Origin: Pseudomonadaceae bacterium
GTDB lineage: Bacteria > Pseudomonadota > Gammaproteobacteria > Pseudomonadales > Halomonadaceae
Length of the DNA stretch: 43,275 nt
NCBI GenBank assembly: GCA_012727935.1
Contig: JAAYGA010000327.1
Location: 1-43,275 of the forward strand
Direction: 5' to 3'
This document shows, one piece after another, positions 1 through 9,640 of this stretch. Numbering within the stretch: position 1 is the stretch's first letter; every line of letters starts with the position of its first letter. The position numbers and the translations under genes are program-made. The notes under the pieces were generated by a model. It ran no database searches. It was not told where the DNA came from and was given only the letters and a program-made list of their open reading frames with translations.

Positions 1-16
1 ATGTTCCTGATGCTTC

Positions 17-29
17 ATTCTTAAAGAGC
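17..29 (-). promoter_or_regulatory. boxA-like antitermination element (rrn leader)
   Basis: Reverse complement reads GCTCTTTAAGAAT, one base different from the classical rrn boxA GCTCTTTAACAAT. Confidence 0.65.
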
Positions 30-94
30 GTTGACTCAAAGCGCGTTGTTGTTGCAAACCTTCTTGCTAGACAACTGCTGAATCAGAGGAGCAT

Positions 95-122
95 ATTCTA
101 CAGCGTTTCTCCTCACTGTCAA
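95..122 (-). promoter_or_regulatory. Putative rRNA-operon promoter P2 (minus strand, reading off the left edge)
   Basis: Reverse complement reads TTGACA-N16-TAGAAT (-35 at 117..122, -10 at 95..100), near-consensus sigma70, followed downstream on the minus strand by a boxA-like element. Confidence 0.75.
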
Positions 123-189
123 GCGTTGCTTTGCTTAACTTTTAATCTTTTGTTGCTAGGAAATTCTTTCTTCCTGACAACGAGAGCCA

Positions 190-217
190 ATTATATAGAG
201 CTCTCGCGTCAATGCAA
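190..217 (-). promoter_or_regulatory. Putative rRNA-operon promoter P1 (minus strand)
   Basis: Reverse complement reads TTGCAT-N16-TATAAT (-35 at 212..217, -10 at 190..195), with an A/T-rich tract just upstream resembling an UP element. Confidence 0.6.
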
Positions 218-225
218 GTACTTTT

Positions 226-429
226 TTACTTAAATGCACTACCTGACTTAATACCGAGCTTTTTAAAGATTATTACTGCCGGACAAAAACCAGTAAAGCT
301 AGCCTGAATCATGTTCACAGCAATAAATGCAGTAAACCAGATAAAGTTAGCGTGAACCTTCACTGTTAAAACTAGGCTTACTAAAATCATTACGCCTGCA
401 AACACTAGCAATAGACGATCAACGTTCAT
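226..429 (-). CDS. DUF2892 (YgaP-like transmembrane) family protein
   Basis: 67 aa; MNVDRLLLVFAG...FTAFIAVNMIQASFTGFCPAVIIFKKLG matches the DUF2892 pattern (MN.DR...N..QS.FTGFCP...). Confidence 0.8.
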   Translation of the reverse strand: MNVDRLLLVFAGVMILVSLVLTVKVHANFIWFTAFIAVNMIQASFTGFCPAVIIFKKLGIKSGSAFK

Positions 430-715
430 GGTTCTCTCCAGTTATATTTAAGGTGATGCTTAATTAGTGCAATCTAACACTTAGTTAATTTTGCTGCAAG
501 CCCACTGACTAACTCTAAGCCTTCCTATTATAGAAGCTGTTTGAGTGGCTTTTATTTTCTACACAAAATAAAATAGCTAGATAGAAGGATAAGGCGTTTT
601 AAGCACAAGCAGGTGATTGACAGCAACTGTCTCTACGCCCTACTTTATTACGGCACGCTAACAAACAACCCACCCACCTTTCAACCAAGTCACCGTAGAT
701 TTTTAAGGATGCAAC

Positions 716-1129
716 ATGCTCACCAATATTTACTGGGTTACTGCTTTAACTATTATTTTTGCAGTTTTCTATCTAATTGCAGTACGCTTTTCAATGCCAA
801 AGCTGGCATTTATAGTTGTTGCTTTACTGGGTATCACTAGCCACTCTTTTTATTATTTCTACTTAGAGCAACTGTTAGTTAAACATTATGGCGGTTCAAT
901 GGTTATACAAATACCTGATGGCCAGCACCACTTGGGTGTAACTTGGAAAGATGAACACTTATGGATAGAAAATTACGACCCTATTAAAAATGAGTGTATT
1001 TTTCGAGAATATTCACGCGGCAGCGTATTAGAAGGACAGGTAAAATTACGTAATTGCAATCCTTTGCTGCTGCAAGACAGGTTTATCAACACTCCCCCTT
1101 TGCCTTCGTCATCTGAAGCTGCTGAGTAA
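716..1129 (+). CDS. Hypothetical membrane protein
   Basis: 137 aa ORF with two hydrophobic N-terminal segments; no family recognised. Confidence 0.6.
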   Translation: MLTNIYWVTALTIIFAVFYLIAVRFSMPKLAFIVVALLGITSHSFYYFYLEQLLVKHYGGSMVIQIPDGQHHLGVTWKDEHLWIENYDPIKNECIFREYSRGSVLEGQVKLRNCNPLLLQDRFINTPPLPSSSEAAE

Positions 1130-1173
1130 TTTTAGTAGCTTAATTTATTACAGGCTAACTTAAGCCAATAACC

Positions 1174-2058
1174 TCACAAACTAGATTCACTCAACTTTTT
1201 TGTTACAAAAGGTTCAAGCCATTCATGCCAAGGATGGTTTAAGTCACCAATAACCATAAACTCAGGGTTAATAATGCTGGGTTTTTGGTTATAAATAAGC
1301 GAACGAAAAGACCAATCTAATACACGGCCACCGGCACCTTCAACAACCGCTTGTGCAGCAGCGGTGTCCCATTCACTCGTTGGGCCTAGGCGAGGATAAA
1401 AATCAGCGGCCCCTTCTGCAATTTTGCAAAGCTTAAGAGAGCTACCAAGTGGAATATGGTTAACTTCAGCACCAGCTAGCTGAAGTGCTTCTATAATTGG
1501 TTGCAGTTTTTCTGAACCATGCCTATGGCTAGCTACAACATCCATTTTAGGCCAAGATAAAGAACGTGTTTGTAATTTGCGGGCTTCGCCTTCACGTGGC
1601 TGTAAAAAACTACCGTAATAACGACTGCCATAATAGGTAACACCGCTAACAGGCAAATGAACCATGCCAAACACTGGCTGCCCATGTTCTATAAGTGCAA
1701 TGTTAACGCTAAACTCTCCATTTCTTGCTAAAAATTCTTTGGTGCCATCTAAAGGGTCAACCAGCCAATAACGCGCCCATTGACGCCTTGCCGACCAAGC
1801 TGTTTCTGCTTCTTCTTCAGTTAAAACAGGCAAGCGAGGCATAAGCTGTGCTAACCCATTACAGATTACTCGATTAGCAGCTAAATCTGCGGCTGTTACT
1901 GGTGAAGCATCTTGTTTTTCAGAAGCAGCCCAAAGTTCTGGGCGAACATAAATACGCATAATCGCTTCACCAGCAGCATAACAAATACGCCCTAGTTCAC
2001 GGGCAAGCTTATTTGGCTGCTCAAGCACCGTTGTATTTCTGAAGTCATTCTTGCTCAT
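1174..2058 (-). CDS. cysQ: 3'(2'),5'-bisphosphate nucleotidase CysQ
   Basis: Inositol-monophosphatase-family motifs: LTEEEAE, WLVDPLDGTKEFLARNGEFSVNIALIE, SEWDTAAAQAVVEGAGG. Confidence 0.93.
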   Translation of the reverse strand: MSKNDFRNTTVLEQPNKLARELGRICYAAGEAIMRIYVRPELWAASEKQDASPVTAADLAANRVICNGLAQLMPRLPVLTEEEAETAWSARRQWARYWLVDPLDGTKEFLARNGEFSVNIALIEHGQPVFGMVHLPVSGVTYYGSRYYGSFLQPREGEARKLQTRSLSWPKMDVVASHRHGSEKLQPIIEALQLAGAEVNHIPLGSSLKLCKIAEGAADFYPRLGPTSEWDTAAAQAVVEGAGGRVLDWSFRSLIYNQKPSIINPEFMVIGDLNHPWHEWLEPFVTKKLSESSL

Positions 2059-2623
2059 AGAGTAATTTTTCTCGAGTTAAAAAAAGTGCTGCGATTGATC
2101 GTGCCTCGTGAAAATCATCACTAGCCATTAGCTTGTTTAAATCATTTAAAGGATGCAAAACAACCTCTAGCGGTTCTGGCTCATCGCCTTCTAACTTGCA
2201 AGGGTAAAGGTCGCGGGCAAGCACAATGTCCATTTTATGCCCCATATAATTGGGCGCTAAAGATAACTGTGTTAGTAGTTCTAAACGGTGAGCGCCATAA
2301 CCTGTTTCCTCCATTAATTCACGATTAGCGGCTGTTAACGCATCTTCACCTGGGTCAATTAAGCCTTTAGGTAAAGTAAGTACATAATCATGAAATCCAC
2401 CAGCGTATTCTCGAATTAACACTAGCTCGTTATGTTCATTCACCGCCACTATCATAACAGCGCCATGCCCTTGACTGACTAGCCGCTCATAAGTTCTGTG
2501 TACACCATTGGTGAATTCAAGATGCAACTCTTCCACCTTGAATAACCGACTTTCAGCCACTATTTTACGCTGTAGAATTTTTGGGCGCTTGGGCATAACA
2601 AGCTTACTCCTTGAAAATAACAA
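2045..2623 (-). CDS. nudE: ADP compounds hydrolase NudE (Nudix)
   Basis: Nudix box GLIDPGEDALTAANRELMEETGYGA; overlaps cysQ start by 14 nt. Confidence 0.9.
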   Translation of the reverse strand: MLFSRSKLVMPKRPKILQRKIVAESRLFKVEELHLEFTNGVHRTYERLVSQGHGAVMIVAVNEHNELVLIREYAGGFHDYVLTLPKGLIDPGEDALTAANRELMEETGYGAHRLELLTQLSLAPNYMGHKMDIVLARDLYPCKLEGDEPEPLEVVLHPLNDLNKLMASDDFHEARSIAALFLTREKLLYEQE

Positions 2624-2765
2624 AAGTGACTTAGCTTCATGAAGTCTTAACTTTTCGTTACAATGATTACTTGTATTTATTAGTAATGCTACTAGCCAAC
2701 TTGTGTAGCTCTTTATTAAGCTAACAAGACTTACAACCCAATATTAAAACCAACAAGGGCTGGAA

Positions 2766-3428
2766 ATGATTGACTGGAAAAGCATTAACACAGTTCTGCT
2801 GGACATGGATGGTACACTGCTAGACCTACATTTTGATAGCCACTTTTGGTTAGAACACCTACCACGCCGCTATGCAGAGCTACATAAGTTAGAAAGATCC
2901 ACTATTGAAGCAGACCTTATATCACAAATTATGGCAGAAAAAGGCCAACTTAACTGGTATAGCTTAGATTATTGGAGCAATCGTTTTAATGTTGATATTC
3001 CAGCACTTAAGCGAGAGATTCAGCATTTAATTGGTTTTCGTGTTGATGCTTTAGATTTCTTGCAATGGTTAAAAGTAGCTCACCCACGCGTAGTGCTTGC
3101 AACTAATGCTGACCGCAAAAGCTTAGAACTAAAACTTCCTTTAACAGGCTTAGACCAATATGTTGATCTAATTTTTAGTTCAAGTGACATAGGCATTCCC
3201 AAAGAGGAACAAGGCTACTGGCACGCATTAATGGCAATAGAACCTTTTGACCCAGCAACTACTTTACTGATTGACGACAATGAAAGTGTGTTAGCTTCAG
3301 CCAAGCAGTTTGGCATTGCACAGCTTATTACCATTAGCCAACCCGACAGCCAAAGCCCACTAAGACAAATGACAGAATTTCCTGCGGTAACACGTTTTGC
3401 TGAACTACAACCGGTTAATAAACCATGA
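2766..3428 (+). CDS. yrfG: HAD-family GMP/IMP nucleotidase YrfG-like
   Basis: HAD motif DMDGTLLDLHFDSHFW; IDDNESVLASAKQFGI; upstream of hslR-hslO as in E. coli. Confidence 0.88.
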   Translation: MIDWKSINTVLLDMDGTLLDLHFDSHFWLEHLPRRYAELHKLERSTIEADLISQIMAEKGQLNWYSLDYWSNRFNVDIPALKREIQHLIGFRVDALDFLQWLKVAHPRVVLATNADRKSLELKLPLTGLDQYVDLIFSSSDIGIPKEEQGYWHALMAIEPFDPATTLLIDDNESVLASAKQFGIAQLITISQPDSQSPLRQMTEFPAVTRFAELQPVNKP

Positions 3429-3829
3429 ATAAAAACACCCTTGTAACTGAAGCTCTTCGCCTCGATAAATGGTTGTGGGCTGCGCGTTTCTTTAAAACAC
3501 GTAGCCTAGCTAAAGCAGCCATAGAAAATGGTAAAGTGCATTACGATGGGCAAAGACCCAAAGTAAGCCGAACGATCACCTTGGGTGCTTTGCTGGAAAT
3601 AACCCAAGGCTTTGATATAAAAGAAGTTGAAGTATTGGCTTTATCGGCACAGCGAGGCCCAGCAACTGAAGCGCAAAAGCTTTATAAAGAAACTGAACGC
3701 GGCCTAGCGAATAAAGTTGCTGCTGCAGAAAAGCGCCGACTAGCAGGTGATGCTAGCCTTGCGCCTGCTCAGCGACCCGATAAAAAATCGCGTCGTCAAA
3801 TACATCGCTTTAAGCGACAGGAAAACTAA
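3425..3829 (+). CDS. hslR: Heat shock protein 15 (S4-domain ribosome-associated Hsp15)
   Basis: [39 protein letters not shown]4 domain; basic C-terminus. Confidence 0.93.
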   Translation: MNKNTLVTEALRLDKWLWAARFFKTRSLAKAAIENGKVHYDGQRPKVSRTITLGALLEITQGFDIKEVEVLALSAQRGPATEAQKLYKETERGLANKVAAAEKRRLAGDASLAPAQRPDKKSRRQIHRFKRQEN

Positions 3830-3834
3830 AAACC

Positions 3835-4740
3835 ATGGCAAGCTCTACCACCCCTTTATCCGATCAGGTACAACGTTTTTTATTTGATGATACCGCCGTT
3901 CGTGGCGAACTAGTGCAGTTACATCAAAGCTACCAAGAAGTACTTATTAGACACAACTACCCACCGGCTATTGAAAAACTTTTGGGTGAGCTACTTGCAG
4001 CTGTAGCACTATTAACCGCCACCGTAAAACTTGAAGGCACGCTTACCTTAGAAGCAAGGGGCAAGGGTGAAGTTAGCCTATTAATGGCTGAATGCAATAC
4101 AGGCGAACAAGGTGGTGACCAGTTACGCGCCATTGCACGTTACCAAGGCGAACCCACAGGCCAAACACTAACAGAACTGCTCCAAGGTGGGCAGCTAGTC
4201 ATTACTTTAGATCCTTATGAAGGTAACCGTTATCAAGGCATAGTAGCACTTGATCAAGACACTCTAACTGCCTGTTTAGAAGGTTACTTTGCTAGCTCTG
4301 AACAATTGCCTACAAGGCTTTGGCTAGCAGCAGACAGCAAAGGCGCTGGTGGTTTGCTGTTACAAAGATTGCCCGATGATGCGCGCAATAAAGACCCAGA
4401 CGCTTGGGTTAGAATTGGGCATTTAGCTGCAACAATAACAACTGAAGAGTTATTACACCTAGAACAGCATGATTTACTGCATCGTTTATTTCATGAAGAA
4501 GCGTTGCGTATTTTTGAACCCAACACCCTTAAGTTTGGCTGCACCTGTTCACGTCAACGCATTGCTAATGCACTGGCCAGTTTAGGCGAAGAAGAATTAA
4601 ACGAAGCCTTAAAAGAACAAGGAAAACTAACAACTGAATGCCATTTTTGTAATACTAGCTACATCTTTACTAAAGATGACCTACCCGAATTATTAAATGA
4701 AGCAATAGTGACACCGCCACCTAATGCAAGGTTGCACTAA
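3835..4740 (+). CDS. hslO: Redox-regulated chaperone Hsp33
   Basis: C-terminal CxC...CxxC zinc switch ([10 protein letters not shown] ... [10 protein letters not shown]). Confidence 0.95.
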   Translation: MASSTTPLSDQVQRFLFDDTAVRGELVQLHQSYQEVLIRHNYPPAIEKLLGELLAAVALLTATVKLEGTLTLEARGKGEVSLLMAECNTGEQGGDQLRAIARYQGEPTGQTLTELLQGGQLVITLDPYEGNRYQGIVALDQDTLTACLEGYFASSEQLPTRLWLAADSKGAGGLLLQRLPDDARNKDPDAWVRIGHLAATITTEELLHLEQHDLLHRLFHEEALRIFEPNTLKFGCTCSRQRIANALASLGEEELNEALKEQGKLTTECHFCNTSYIFTKDDLPELLNEAIVTPPPNARLH

Positions 4741-4969
4741 AAAACAGGACTAATTATTGCTGTAGTTACCTTTGGTTACTTTTTAAGCAAACCAAGAATA
4801 ATTATTATTTATAGCTGTTAAGCTTTTGATAAAGCTAAAGTTTTTACCATGTAATGGTGCTACAAGGTAATTTAGTCATTTTTAAATAAACACTGCCACT
4901 ACGCCTTGAAGACTTTTTTTGTCATAATAAGACTACTTTTAAGGTGTAAAAAACCTGTTACTACTAATA

Positions 4970-6529
4970 ATGAAAAATATTAACGAGAACGCTGTGAAAA
5001 CTTATACTAACTTAAGCAATGCCCAATTAATCGAATTGGCAATTCAACGCAGTGAAGGTCACCTTGCTGACAACGGCGCACTAGTCGTTAATACTGGCAA
5101 ACGTACCGGACGCTCTCCATTAGATCGTTTTATTGTTGACGAACCTGGCACCTCAGCAGAAATTGAATGGGGTTCAACTAACCGCCCTTTTGATACTCAA
5201 AAATTTGATGCTTTGTGGGATCGTGTTAATAACTACCTAACTGAACAAGGTCGCTTCGTATCAGAACTGCACGTAGGCTCTGATCCTAAACACTACTTGC
5301 CAGTACGCGTTAATACTGAAACCGCTTGGCATAACTTGTTTGGCCGCACTTTATTTATTCGTCCCGACACTTACAACCAAGATTCAAAAGAAGAGTGGGA
5401 AGTTCTTAACGCAGCTAACTTCGTGTGTGATCCATCTCGCGATGGAACTAACTCAGACGGCTGTGTCATTCTTAACTTTGCTAAGCGTCGCGTTATTATT
5501 GCAGGCATGAAGTACGCTGGCGAAATGAAAAAAGCCATGTTCTCTGTACAAAACTTCCTGCTACCTGCTGTTGATGTACTGCCTATGCACTGTTCCGCAA
5601 ACGTGGGTGAAGACGGTGAAACCACACTGTTCTTTGGTCTTTCTGGTACAGGTAAAACCACCCTTTCAGCAGACCCATCACGCTACCTTATTGGTGATGA
5701 CGAACATGGCTGGGGTGTTGGTACTGTCTTTAATATTGAAGGCGGCTGCTATGCTAAGTGCATCAACTTATCACAAAAGAACGAACCCATTATTTGGGAC
5801 GCTATACGCTTTGGTTCAGTACTAGAAAACGTAGTGCTAGACGACCGCCGTGGCCCTAACTATGCCGACGACAGCCTAACCCAAAACTCACGCGCTGCTT
5901 ACCCACTAGAACACGTTGAAAAGCGTGTTGCTAAAAACCTAGCAGGCGAGCCTAACGCTATTATTTTCTTAACCTGCGACATGAGCGGCGTATTGCCTCC
6001 CGTTTCTATTTTGTCTAAAGAAGCAGCGGCTTACCACTTCTTGTCTGGCTACACAGCTAAGGTTGGCTCTACAGAAATGGGCTCCACTTCTGGCCTAGAA
6101 GCCACCTTCTCAACTTGCTTTGGCGCACCTTTCTTCCCACGCCCAGCCCGTGTTTATGCAGACTTGTTAATTAAGCGCATTGAAAGCTTTAACTCGCGTG
6201 TTTACTTGGTTAACACCGGTTGGACAGGCGGCGCTTACGGTGAAGGTGGTAATCGCTTCAGCATTCCAACCACACGCGCCATAGTTAACGCTGTACAACA
6301 CGGTGCTTTGGTTGACGCAGAAACCGAAATGCTAGGAACACTAAACTTAGAAGTACCTAAGCATGTTGCTGGTGTTGATAGCAGCTTACTAAACCCACGT
6401 GAAACTTGGGCTGATAAAGATGCTTACGACCGCCAAGCTAAAGAACTAGCCGGCATGTTTGTTGAAAACTTCCGTAAATTTGCTGGTGTTGATGAAGCAA
6501 TAATTGCTGCAGGTCCTAAGCTAAAATAA
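4970..6529 (+). CDS. pckA: Phosphoenolpyruvate carboxykinase (ATP)
   Basis: [14 protein letters not shown]-loop, IGDDEHGW and NTGWTGG motifs; 519 aa. Confidence 0.97.
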   Translation: MKNINENAVKTYTNLSNAQLIELAIQRSEGHLADNGALVVNTGKRTGRSPLDRFIVDEPGTSAEIEWGSTNRPFDTQKFDALWDRVNNYLTEQGRFVSELHVGSDPKHYLPVRVNTETAWHNLFGRTLFIRPDTYNQDSKEEWEVLNAANFVCDPSRDGTNSDGCVILNFAKRRVIIAGMKYAGEMKKAMFSVQNFLLPAVDVLPMHCSANVGEDGETTLFFGLSGTGKTTLSADPSRYLIGDDEHGWGVGTVFNIEGGCYAKCINLSQKNEPIIWDAIRFGSVLENVVLDDRRGPNYADDSLTQNSRAAYPLEHVEKRVAKNLAGEPNAIIFLTCDMSGVLPPVSILSKEAAAYHFLSGYTAKVGSTEMGSTSGLEATFSTCFGAPFFPRPARVYADLLIKRIESFNSRVYLVNTGWTGGAYGEGGNRFSIPTTRAIVNAVQHGALVDAETEMLGTLNLEVPKHVAGVDSSLLNPRETWADKDAYDRQAKELAGMFVENFRKFAGVDEAIIAAGPKLK

Positions 6530-6555
6530 CTAGCTTACCACCTAAACAGTAATCC

Positions 6556-6584
6556 AAACCCCACCTTAGCGTGGGGTTTTTTAT
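6556..6584 (+). terminator. Rho-independent terminator downstream of pckA
   Basis: AAACCCCAC-CTTAGC-GTGGGGTTTTTT hairpin with T-run. Confidence 0.9.
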
Positions 6585-6627
6585 ATCAAAAAAACACAAC
6601 TCTCTTGTCTCAAGCGCAAGGTTCTTG

Positions 6628-6683
6628 TATAAAGCCATTCGTTTACCATAAAATAATTACAGGTTAACAAGACTGGCTTTATA
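6628..6683. repeat. 10-bp perfect inverted repeat enclosing the BirA-like site
   Basis: TATAAAGCCA (6628..6637) and TGGCTTTATA (6674..6683). Confidence 0.85.
6639..6670 (+). promoter_or_regulatory. Putative BirA (biotin repressor) operator upstream of bioY
   Basis: TCGTTTACC-N14-GGTTAACAA; resembles the BirA consensus TTGTNAACC-N14..16-GGTTNACAA. Located between a TTACAG -35 and a TATAAC -10 candidate. Confidence 0.7.
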
Positions 6684-6703
6684 ACTTAAAAAAAGGAACT
6701 GAA

Positions 6704-7240
6704 ATGGAGCGCACCAAACTGCAAATGCTTGTGCTTACACTTATTTTTACTTTAGTAATCGCTATTTTTGCTCAGCTGAAATTCTCATTAACCCTTGTAC
6801 CTATTACAGGACAAACCTTAGCCCTAGGCTTAGCTGCAACAGTTTTAGGCGCTCGCTATGCAAGCTATGCAGCAGGGTTTTATGTATTACTTGGGGCTTT
6901 AGGCCTACCAGTTTTTAGTGGCATGTCTTCAGGTTTAGACGTTGTATTTGGCCCCAAAGGGGGTTATGTACTTAGTTTTATTCCAGCAGCTTTTTTTATT
7001 GGCTTTTATCTGGAAAAAACTGCTTTTACAAAAAGAAATGCTTGGTTAGCGAATATTCTAGCCATGTTTTTTATTTTAAGTGTTGGCATGGTGTGGTTAA
7101 AAACTGTTGCTGACATTAGCTGGTCCAGAGCATTTTTTGGTGGATTTGCACCCTTTGTTTTAGGCGGCCTAATTAAAGCAGTTTTAGCAGGCTGGCTAGG
7201 CATACACCTAAGAAATTTAATTAGAAAAAAACAGCAATAA
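6704..7240 (+). CDS. bioY: Biotin transporter BioY (S component)
   Basis: TLVPITGQTLALGLAATVLGARYA, GLPVFSG..., FGPKGGYVLSFIPAAFFIGF; BioY signature and multiple TM segments. Confidence 0.93.
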   Translation: MERTKLQMLVLTLIFTLVIAIFAQLKFSLTLVPITGQTLALGLAATVLGARYASYAAGFYVLLGALGLPVFSGMSSGLDVVFGPKGGYVLSFIPAAFFIGFYLEKTAFTKRNAWLANILAMFFILSVGMVWLKTVADISWSRAFFGGFAPFVLGGLIKAVLAGWLGIHLRNLIRKKQQ

Positions 7241-7536
7241 ATCTTTAGTTTTAGCTTTATTAGCTAAATAGTAACCTTTGACCCACTTATTTAAGGCTTA
7301 CCTTAACTACATCTTTTATAAGGTTTTACGGGCGGCAAGATAAGCGTTATAGTCACTGGTGCGGCTTCAGGTCGCAGGTTTTCAACTCATTCTTAAGGGG
7401 AAGAGTGAGAACATCTAAGGCATAATAAAGTCTTAGCAATGGTAATTTGATTCAAGGTTAATACCTTGCTAGGTTGTTTAAGCTTTAAGCAATTTAGCAC
7501 CAAAAAAACTAAATAATGATGATGAGGATGTAACCT

Positions 7537-7854
7537 ATGTCACAAATCAGCCGTCGTTCACTTCTGAAAAAAGGCCTTTTCGGTTTGGCTGCGTTACCTT
7601 TAGGTATGGGGGTTTTAACCTCTCAATCGTTTGCAGCTGGCTTACCAGCTTTAAGTGAAGACGCGCCTCAAGCTAAAGCACTTAAGTATGTAAAAGATGC
7701 TGCTCAAGCTTCTGGCCATGCCAAATACCAAGCAGGTCAAACCTGTGACAACTGCATGTTCTGGAAACCAGCCAACAATGGCTGTGCGCTTTTCCCACAG
7801 AACTCTGTTGAAGCAAAAGGCTGGTGCCAGTCTTACGTTAAAAAGCCAGGTTGA
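7537..7854 (+). CDS. High-potential iron-sulfur protein (HiPIP), Tat-exported
   Basis: Twin-arginine signal SRRSLLKKG; four-Cys pattern CDNCMFW...GCALFP...GWCQSYVKK. Confidence 0.92.
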   Translation: MSQISRRSLLKKGLFGLAALPLGMGVLTSQSFAAGLPALSEDAPQAKALKYVKDAAQASGHAKYQAGQTCDNCMFWKPANNGCALFPQNSVEAKGWCQSYVKKPG

Positions 7855-7878
7855 TCTTAGCTTTTTAATCTAGCTTAT

Positions 7879-7905
7879 AAAAACCCCAGTTAACTGGGGT
7901 TTTTA
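7879..7905. terminator. Bidirectional terminator between HiPIP (+) and MCP (-)
   Basis: AAAAACCCCAGTT/AACTGGGGTTTTT perfect 26-bp palindrome between convergent genes. Confidence 0.9.
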
Positions 7906-7916
7906 TTTTACACATT

Positions 7917-9518
7917 TTAAGTATCGAAGTGATCTAGCTGCTTATTAAGCTGGCCAATCTCTGCTTGTATTAACTGGCTAGCACTTACCACCTGACTGGC
8001 TGCTTGGCTGTTTTCATCAGCAATACCAGCAATATGAACCAGCCGCTGATCTATATCTTGTGCAACCTGATGCTGTTCTTCTGCCGCTGCTGCTATTTGC
8101 GTATTCATACTTCTAATCATATCTACCGCACCCACTATAGTCTCTAAGGCTTCAGTCGCTTCTTCAACTTGTTTAACATTGGTTGCTGCTTCTTCTGAAT
8201 AGGTAACCATCGCTTTTGAAGCTTTACCTGCTTCTGTTTGTAAATTAGCGACGATGCTTTCTATTTCACCAATTGAATCACGGGTACGGCTGGCAAGATT
8301 GCGTACTTCATCTGCAACCACAGCAAAGCCTCGGCCCGCTTCACCTGCACGAGCAGCTTCTATGGCAGCATTTAATGCCAAGAGGTTAGTTTGTTCAGCA
8401 ATAGCCGTTATCACTTCTAATACTTTGCCTGCTGAATCCGTTTCTGCGCGTAAAGTTTGTAAACCTTTAGCGCCTTCTTTTAAGCTATTAGATAAACGCT
8501 TTAGCTGACCTGCCGTTTGCACCACTAGTTTTTGTCCTGCCCTAGCACGCTCATCGGCAGAGTCTGCAGCATCGGCAGCATTAGCGGCATGATTAGCCAC
8601 TTCAGCAACCGTTGCCGTCATTTCATTCATTGCTGTAGCAACCTGATCTAAATCTTCATGCTGCTGACGAACACCATCACCCGTTGCTTGCGCTGCTTTA
8701 ACAGCATCCTTTACGTGTTGACTGGTGGCTTGGCCTGTTTTTTTAGTTTGTACCATTAAACGTAGAACTTCTTCTTGCATACGGTTATAAGCAGTAAACA
8801 TCTGCCCAATTTCATCTTCTTTATATTTAACCTTTAAGCGTGTTTTAAAGTCGCCCTCACCCACCCGTCGCATTCCCACTAAAAGCACTTGAATATTATC
8901 CATTAACTGGCGCATACCAAAAATACGCCCTAAAACTGATAACAGTAAAATACTGATCACACTAATAAAAGCTAACCACACCTGAAGTTTTTGGCTAGAT
9001 TCAGCCTTGCGAGTCATCAGAACCACGGCTGTGTTCATTTCTTTTAGTAGAAGAACCGATTGGCTTTGAAGTTGCTGAATGCTTGATTGATCTTGCCTAA
9101 CCAAGGTTTGCTCTAGCTTTAACTTCATTTGCTGCCAAAGCTTATCGACGTTTTGCATTTGTTGCTGAATTTCTAAGTCATCAAAAGCAGTAATATTGCG
9201 TTCACGATTACCAACCAATAAATCTTTATGAGCCAGCTCAAAGCTATTCATTGTTGCATCTAGCGTTGTTTTTTCTGTAACACCTTGCACAATTAAAAGG
9301 GCTTCTTTAGTCATTTTCTGGCTTAACATCCGCTGTGCGCCAGCTACATTAATTGTTTCAGGTGAAACAGACATGCTCATATAAAGAGCCACTGAAGCAG
9401 TAGCAGCTAAAACAAACATTAGAACGTAAGAAAAAAGAAACTGCTTATCTAACGTTTTCAAACCAAAAGCTCTTAAAATTGCAGTTAAAAGCGTGGCAAT
9501 TAGGTTGCTCATAAACAA
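7917..9518 (-). CDS. Methyl-accepting chemotaxis protein with PilJ/NIT-like N-terminal sensor domain
   Basis: Signalling hairpin [40 protein letters not shown]-terminal [20 protein letters not shown] typical of PilJ-type domains. Confidence 0.93.
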   Translation of the reverse strand: MFMSNLIATLLTAILRAFGLKTLDKQFLFSYVLMFVLAATASVALYMSMSVSPETINVAGAQRMLSQKMTKEALLIVQGVTEKTTLDATMNSFELAHKDLLVGNRERNITAFDDLEIQQQMQNVDKLWQQMKLKLEQTLVRQDQSSIQQLQSQSVLLLKEMNTAVVLMTRKAESSQKLQVWLAFISVISILLLSVLGRIFGMRQLMDNIQVLLVGMRRVGEGDFKTRLKVKYKEDEIGQMFTAYNRMQEEVLRLMVQTKKTGQATSQHVKDAVKAAQATGDGVRQQHEDLDQVATAMNEMTATVAEVANHAANAADAADSADERARAGQKLVVQTAGQLKRLSNSLKEGAKGLQTLRAETDSAGKVLEVITAIAEQTNLLALNAAIEAARAGEAGRGFAVVADEVRNLASRTRDSIGEIESIVANLQTEAGKASKAMVTYSEEAATNVKQVEEATEALETIVGAVDMIRSMNTQIAAAAEEQHQVAQDIDQRLVHIAGIADENSQAASQVVSASQLIQAEIGQLNKQLDHFDT

Positions 9519-9640
9519 ACCCTCAGGTAGCGGATACTTTGTAAATTAAGTAAAAGTGCTCCAATATATCCCGTATAATTTTTTAAACCAACGCATTGCA
9601 TCATGTTAGGCTTGCAACTTTATTTTTCGAGGATAGATAG

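Noticed and set aside
613-840. 75-aa ORF overlapping the 716..1129 CDS
   Set aside because: Out of frame with the longer hydrophobic ORF; no SD or motif support.
4821-4836. 6-4-6 inverted repeat AGCTTT-TGAT-AAAGCT between hslO and pckA
   Set aside because: Short, A/T-rich, no T-run and no known operator; chance cannot be excluded in this composition.
7330-7400. Possible tRNA-like element (GGTTTTCAACTC resembling a T-loop)
   Set aside because: Flanking bases do not form a T stem or acceptor stem; not a tRNA.
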